This document shows positions 61,202 to 64,000 of a DNA stretch of 64,000 nt, piece by piece. Made by a program: the position numbers and the translations under genes. Position 1 is the stretch's first letter. Every line of letters starts with the position of its first letter. The notes under the pieces were generated by a model. That model was not told where the DNA came from, searched no databases, and saw only the letters and a list, made by a program, of their open reading frames with translations. The DNA lies in assembly GCF_000186245.1 (NCBI RefSeq), contig NC_014935.1:1984001-2048000 (forward strand). Direction: 5' to 3'. Source of the DNA: Nitratifractor salsuginis DSM 16511. GTDB taxonomy: Bacteria; Campylobacterota; Campylobacteria; Campylobacterales; Sulfurovaceae.

Positions 61202-61328
61202 TCAAAAGTCGCAAGTCGCAAGATTTTTGGAATATTAGTCATTTGAGATTGTTCAGGAAGATTCTCAATCCAAAATCTAAAATCCAAAATTCTCAATCCG
61301 AAGGTTTACAGCTCGCTGTAAACCTTCG
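61150..61328. repeat. Array module spanning mltB start to aroC stop, with 13-bp perfect hairpin
   Basis: GTAGTGG units in the mltB signal region (61153-61190), GTCGCAA units (61206-61222) with ATTTTTGG, and TCAATCCAAAAT units (61263-61298). Then a perfect hairpin: 61299-61311 and 61316-61328 with loop CTCG. The right stem is aroC coding sequence and the left stem is its inverted copy; the aroC stop lies in the left stem. Confidence 0.85.
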
Positions 61329-62385
61329 TCAGGTGTTCCATCCTGCTTCCCATATTGAGCAGGGCCATATCGGCCAGGGTCAGGGCCATCATCGCTTCGC
61401 AGACGATGACCCCCCGGATGGCGACGCAGGGATCGTGGCGGCCTTTGAGCTTGTAGCGGATGCTCTCCCCTTCGGTGGTGAGGCTCTGCTGCTCTTTGAA
61501 GATGCTGGGGGTGGGCTTGAACCATGTGGTGACGTAGATCTCGTCGCCGTTGCTGATGCCGCCCAGGATCCCGCCGCTGTTGTTGCTCCCGAAGCCCTCC
61601 GGGGTAATCGGATCGTTGTTCTCGCTCCCCTTCATCCGTGCGGCGGCGGCCCCTACGCCGACCTCCACCGCTTTGGCGGCGTTGATCCCCATCATCGCCT
61701 CGGCCAGGATCGCGTCGAGTTTGTAATAGAGGGGCTCGCCAAGGCCCGCCGGAACTCCCACGGCCCGGGTCAGCACAGCCCCGCCGACGGAATCGTGGGC
61801 CTCTTTGGCCGCCAAGACCGCTGCCTCCTGCGCCTTCTCCGCCTCGGGGTCGAGGGCGTTGAGGGGGCTCTTTTTGGCGTGCTCAAAATCGCAGCGTTTC
61901 GCTTCAATCCCGTCGATCTCCACGATCCCCGCTTCCACGGTGATTCCCAACTCCCTGAGCATCAGCTTGGCCACGGCCCCCGCCGCAACCCGCGCCGCCG
62001 TCTCCCGGGCGCTGGAGCGTCCCCCGCCCCGGTAATCCCGGATCCCGTATTTGGTCCAGTAGGTGTAGTCAGCGTGGCCGGGGCGGAAGAGCTTTTTGAC
62101 ATTCTCGTAATCCCGGCTCTTCTGATCGGTGTTGAAGATCACCATCGCGATGGGGGTGCCGGTGGATTTCCCTTCGAAGACCCCCGAGAGGATCTCTACC
62201 CGGTCGGGCTCTTTGCGGCCGGTAGTCAGGGCGCTCTGCCCAGGACGGCGGCGGTCCAGCTCACTCTGGATAAAGGCTTCGTCGATGGCCAGACCCGCCG
62301 GCACGCCGTCGAGCACACAGCCGATCGCTTTGCCATGGGATTCTCCGAAGGTGGTCAGTCTCAGTTTCCGTCCGAAGGTGTTCAT
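61306..62385 (-). CDS. aroC: Chorismate synthase AroC
   Basis: 359 residues. The three FMN/EPSP signatures are present: [39 protein letters not shown] and [23 protein letters not shown]. It makes chorismate from EPSP with reduced FMN, the last step of the shikimate pathway. Its ATG overlaps the rnc stop (ATGA). The order rnhA-rnc-aroC is conserved in Helicobacter and Campylobacter. The last codons fall in the hairpin described at 61299-61328. Confidence 0.97.
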   Translation of the reverse strand: MNTFGRKLRLTTFGESHGKAIGCVLDGVPAGLAIDEAFIQSELDRRRPGQSALTTGRKEPDRVEILSGVFEGKSTGTPIAMVIFNTDQKSRDYENVKKLFRPGHADYTYWTKYGIRDYRGGGRSSARETAARVAAGAVAKLMLRELGITVEAGIVEIDGIEAKRCDFEHAKKSPLNALDPEAEKAQEAAVLAAKEAHDSVGGAVLTRAVGVPAGLGEPLYYKLDAILAEAMMGINAAKAVEVGVGAAAARMKGSENNDPITPEGFGSNNSGGILGGISNGDEIYVTTWFKPTPSIFKEQQSLTTEGESIRYKLKGRHDPCVAIRGVIVCEAMMALTLADMALLNMGSRMEHLTKVYSEL

Positions 62386-63062
62386 CCCCGCTCCTTACGC
62401 AGTTTCTGCAGGGCGATCTCGGCGGCTTTCTGCTGGGCCGCCTTTTTGCTGCGCCCCTTGGCCGAGGCGATGGTTTCGCCATCCAGCTTCACCGCCACTT
62501 CAAACTCTTTGCGGTGGTCGGGCCCACTGGAGCCGATCATCTCATAGTCGGGCGTCACGCCGTGGGTCGCCTGGGTCAGCTCCTGCAGCGCCGTCTTGTA
62601 ATCTTTGCAGAGGGTATCCAGATCGATACGGGGGTAGGTCTCGTCCAGCAGTCTGACGACGATGGAGCGGGCATTCTCCAGTCCCGCCTCCAGGTAGATC
62701 GCCCCGATGACCGCTTCGAAGGCGTTGGAAAGCAGGGAGGGTTTGCTGCGGCCCTGGTTGTTCTCCTCCGCCGGAGAGAGGTAGATGTAGCGCCCCAGGT
62801 CGATGGCCCGCGCCAGGGTGGCGAAGCCGCTCTCGTTGACCAGGGAAGCCCGGATCTTGGAGAGGACCCCCTCGTCACTTTGGGGGAATTTGTGGAAGAG
62901 AAACTCCCCCACGATCAAATCCAGCACCGCGTCGCCCAGAAACTCCAGGCGCTCGTTGTTGTAGGGCTTTTTGTAACTCTTGTGGGTCAGCGCCTCGACT
63001 ATGAGCTGAGGGTTCTTGAACTCATAGCCCAGGCGTCGTTCCAATTCGTGATAATTTTCCAT
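62382..63062 (-). CDS. rnc: Ribonuclease III
   Basis: 226 residues from the ATG at 63062 (AAAGGATAG upstream); a longer frame to 63275 overlaps rnhA and is rejected. The RNase III signature [21 protein letters not shown] is at 37-57, with the second metal site near [15 protein letters not shown]. The C-terminal double-stranded RNA-binding domain ends [20 protein letters not shown]. It processes rRNA precursors and other duplex RNAs. Confidence 0.97.
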   Translation of the reverse strand: MENYHELERRLGYEFKNPQLIVEALTHKSYKKPYNNERLEFLGDAVLDLIVGEFLFHKFPQSDEGVLSKIRASLVNESGFATLARAIDLGRYIYLSPAEENNQGRSKPSLLSNAFEAVIGAIYLEAGLENARSIVVRLLDETYPRIDLDTLCKDYKTALQELTQATHGVTPDYEMIGSSGPDHRKEFEVAVKLDGETIASAKGRSKKAAQQKAAEIALQKLRKERG

Positions 63063-63067
63063 AAAAT

Positions 63068-63526
63068 CTATCCTTTCGTTTGACGTGCATTCGCTTTTTG
63101 CCGTTCGGCTTCGCTGCGGGCCAATTCGTCGCAGCGCTCGTTCTCGGGATGGCCGTTGTGCCCCCGCACCCAGGTGGCGTGGACCCGATGGGGTTTGGAA
63201 ACTTCGAGGTACTCCTGCCAGAGGTCGGGGTTTTTGACCTTTTTGAAGCCGCGGGCGATCCAGCCCGGCAGCCACTCGTTGATCGCCTTGGCCACATAGC
63301 TGCTGTCGGTGACCACTTCAACGTTGCAGGGCTCTTTGAGGAGCTTGAGCCCCTCGATGACCGCCCGGAGTTCCATCCGGTTGTTGGTGGTCATCGCTTC
63401 GCCGCCGACGTACTCTTTGCGTTTGCCCCGGTACTCCAGGATCCCGGCGTAGCCGCCGGGGCCCGGATTGCCCAGGCTGGAGCCGTCAGAGTAGAGTGTC
63501 ACGGTTTTCAGGCTGTTGCTGGACAA
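63068..63526 (-). CDS. rnhA: Ribonuclease HI
   Basis: 152 residues. TTG start with GAGGA 5 nt upstream. The four acidic active-site residues can be placed in [17 protein letters not shown] (Asp), [12 protein letters not shown] (Glu), [12 protein letters not shown] (Asp) and [12 protein letters not shown] (Asp), with HNGHPEN as the His loop. It removes RNA from RNA-DNA hybrids. It overlaps the upstream gene by 41 nt and lies 5 nt before rnc. Confidence 0.97.
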   Translation of the reverse strand: MSSNSLKTVTLYSDGSSLGNPGPGGYAGILEYRGKRKEYVGGEAMTTNNRMELRAVIEGLKLLKEPCNVEVVTDSSYVAKAINEWLPGWIARGFKKVKNPDLWQEYLEVSKPHRVHATWVRGHNGHPENERCDELARSEAERQKANARQTKG

Positions 63527-64000
63527 GGTGTTCCTCGACTTTCAGGGTATTGAGCGCCAGGCAGGAGGGGCAGCGGACGAAGGAGACCGGGAAGCTCTGC
63601 TTGCACTCCCGGCAGAGATATCCGAAGCTCAGATCCCCCTCCACGTAGCCGCTGCGCCGGGCGGCCGCGAGCATATCCACGGCGAAAATCCCCGTCGGCT
63701 GCTGCGGAGCCTCCTCCAGGTCGCCCCGGGCGTAATAGAGCGCCTGCAGGGCAGGTTCGGAGGCAATTATATCCAATCGAAGCTGCGCCGGGGGGAGGAA
63801 CCAGAGCAGATCGAGGATCTCGGGCAGCCGCTCCGAAGAGCAATGCTTCCAGGCCCGGTCCGTATCGAGCCGGAAAAGCTCCGAGAGCACCGGCCGGTAG
63901 AGCCTCGGTTCCTCCTCCAGCAACGCCTCCAGTGCTTCGGCTTTCTGAGCGGGGAGCCTCTGGGGGTCGTGACGAATCTGCAGAAAGCGCAGGTGCTCTT
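63486..64000 (-). CDS. LapB/YciM-like protein with C-terminal zinc ribbon (5' end outside window)
   Basis: The frame is open from the window edge, with at least 171 residues visible. A helical repeat-like region (RYRP-type: LYRPVLSELFRLDTDRAW, RLPEILDLLWFLPPAQLRLD) is followed by a four-Cys rubredoxin-like ribbon YLCRECKQSF...VRCPSCLALNTLKV near the C-terminus. LapB (YciM) has TPR repeats plus such a ribbon and controls LpxC turnover in enterobacteria. The full domain layout is outside the window, so this is partial. An equivalent gene precedes rnhA in other Campylobacterota. Confidence 0.65.
   Translation of the reverse strand, partial: EHLRFLQIRHDPQRLPAQKAEALEALLEEEPRLYRPVLSELFRLDTDRAWKHCSSERLPEILDLLWFLPPAQLRLDIIASEPALQALYYARGDLEEAPQQPTGIFAVDMLAAARRSGYVEGDLSFGYLCRECKQSFPVSFVRCPSCLALNTLKVEEHLVQQQPENRDTLL

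Noticed and set aside
63063-63275. N-terminal extension of RNase III
   Set aside because: It overlaps rnhA coding sequence in another frame; the ATG at 63062 has a ribosome site and gives the normal length.

Overview
The window looks like a chromosomal segment of a Campylobacterota (Epsilonproteobacteria) bacterium with unusually high GC for that phylum, most like the Nitratifractor/Sulfurovum group. This is inferred from gene content and order only. The yajC-secD-secF block beside lnt, the LapB-like gene-rnhA-rnc-aroC run (an order known from Helicobacter and Campylobacter), and the conserved Campylobacterota proteins all point that way. Genes are dense, starts are a mix of ATG, GTG and TTG, and many neighbours overlap by ATGA or GTGA.

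Layout. 1-20.4 kb: housekeeping genes, mostly on the minus strand: a truncated dacB, a PatB-type C-S lyase, secF-secD-yajC, lnt (plus), a lipid-use operon (lipase, FadL, acyl-CoA ligase), a lipoprotein-nfo pair, tRNA-Glu, two Hsp20 genes, a rhodanese, a SYLF protein, comEC, dnaB, ispG and priA. 20.5-37.7 kb: an AT-rich accessory island. It opens with an intact IS481-type element with target duplication and a pilin. A co-oriented run follows: rfbF, rfbG, a TPP enzyme, a HAD phosphatase, an HpcH/HpaI-like protein, an epimerase and rfbH (CDP-3,6-dideoxy, probably branched, sugar synthesis). A GtrA/GtrB/large polytopic transferase cassette comes next. The right side holds an IS3 element, an inverted IS481 remnant and an IS30 pseudogene, then two more pilin-like genes and a membrane protein with a degenerate GGDEF domain. 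37.7-64 kb: core genes again: uvrB, ppk, a gamma-carbonic anhydrase-like protein, an EI24/CysZ-like protein, a RHH/RelE toxin-antitoxin pair, rimO, a four-helix-bundle protein, tilS, asnB, DUF945, corA, a large porin and a porin fragment, an SspB-like protein, a PabC-like protein, a PiT phosphate transporter beside an OmpR-type two-component system, mltB, and aroC-rnc-rnhA.

The most striking structure is not a gene. Nearly every larger intergenic gap in the high-GC part carries short tandem arrays of degenerate 7-9 nt units (unit types include GAATGAG, GTAACCGA, CAATTCT, CATTAGGG, GAAACTA, GTCGCAA). They often end in TTTTGG and run into a small perfect hairpin, and are often paired as inverted arms. 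The same arrays enter reading frames in lnt, asnB, tilS, mltB and at the 3' end of a histidine kinase gene. In lnt and aroC a long perfect hairpin (19 and 13 bp stems) sits exactly at the junction between array and gene, as if host sequence had been copied back in inverted orientation. A second dispersed element of about 65-95 bp occurs three times within 5 kb (55.1, 56.0 and 60.1 kb).

How the parts may work together: the island probably builds and attaches an unusual branched or dideoxy sugar to a surface glycan, with pilin genes at its edges. The phosphate transporter, a Pho-box-like direct repeat and the two-component system form a likely phosphate-response unit.
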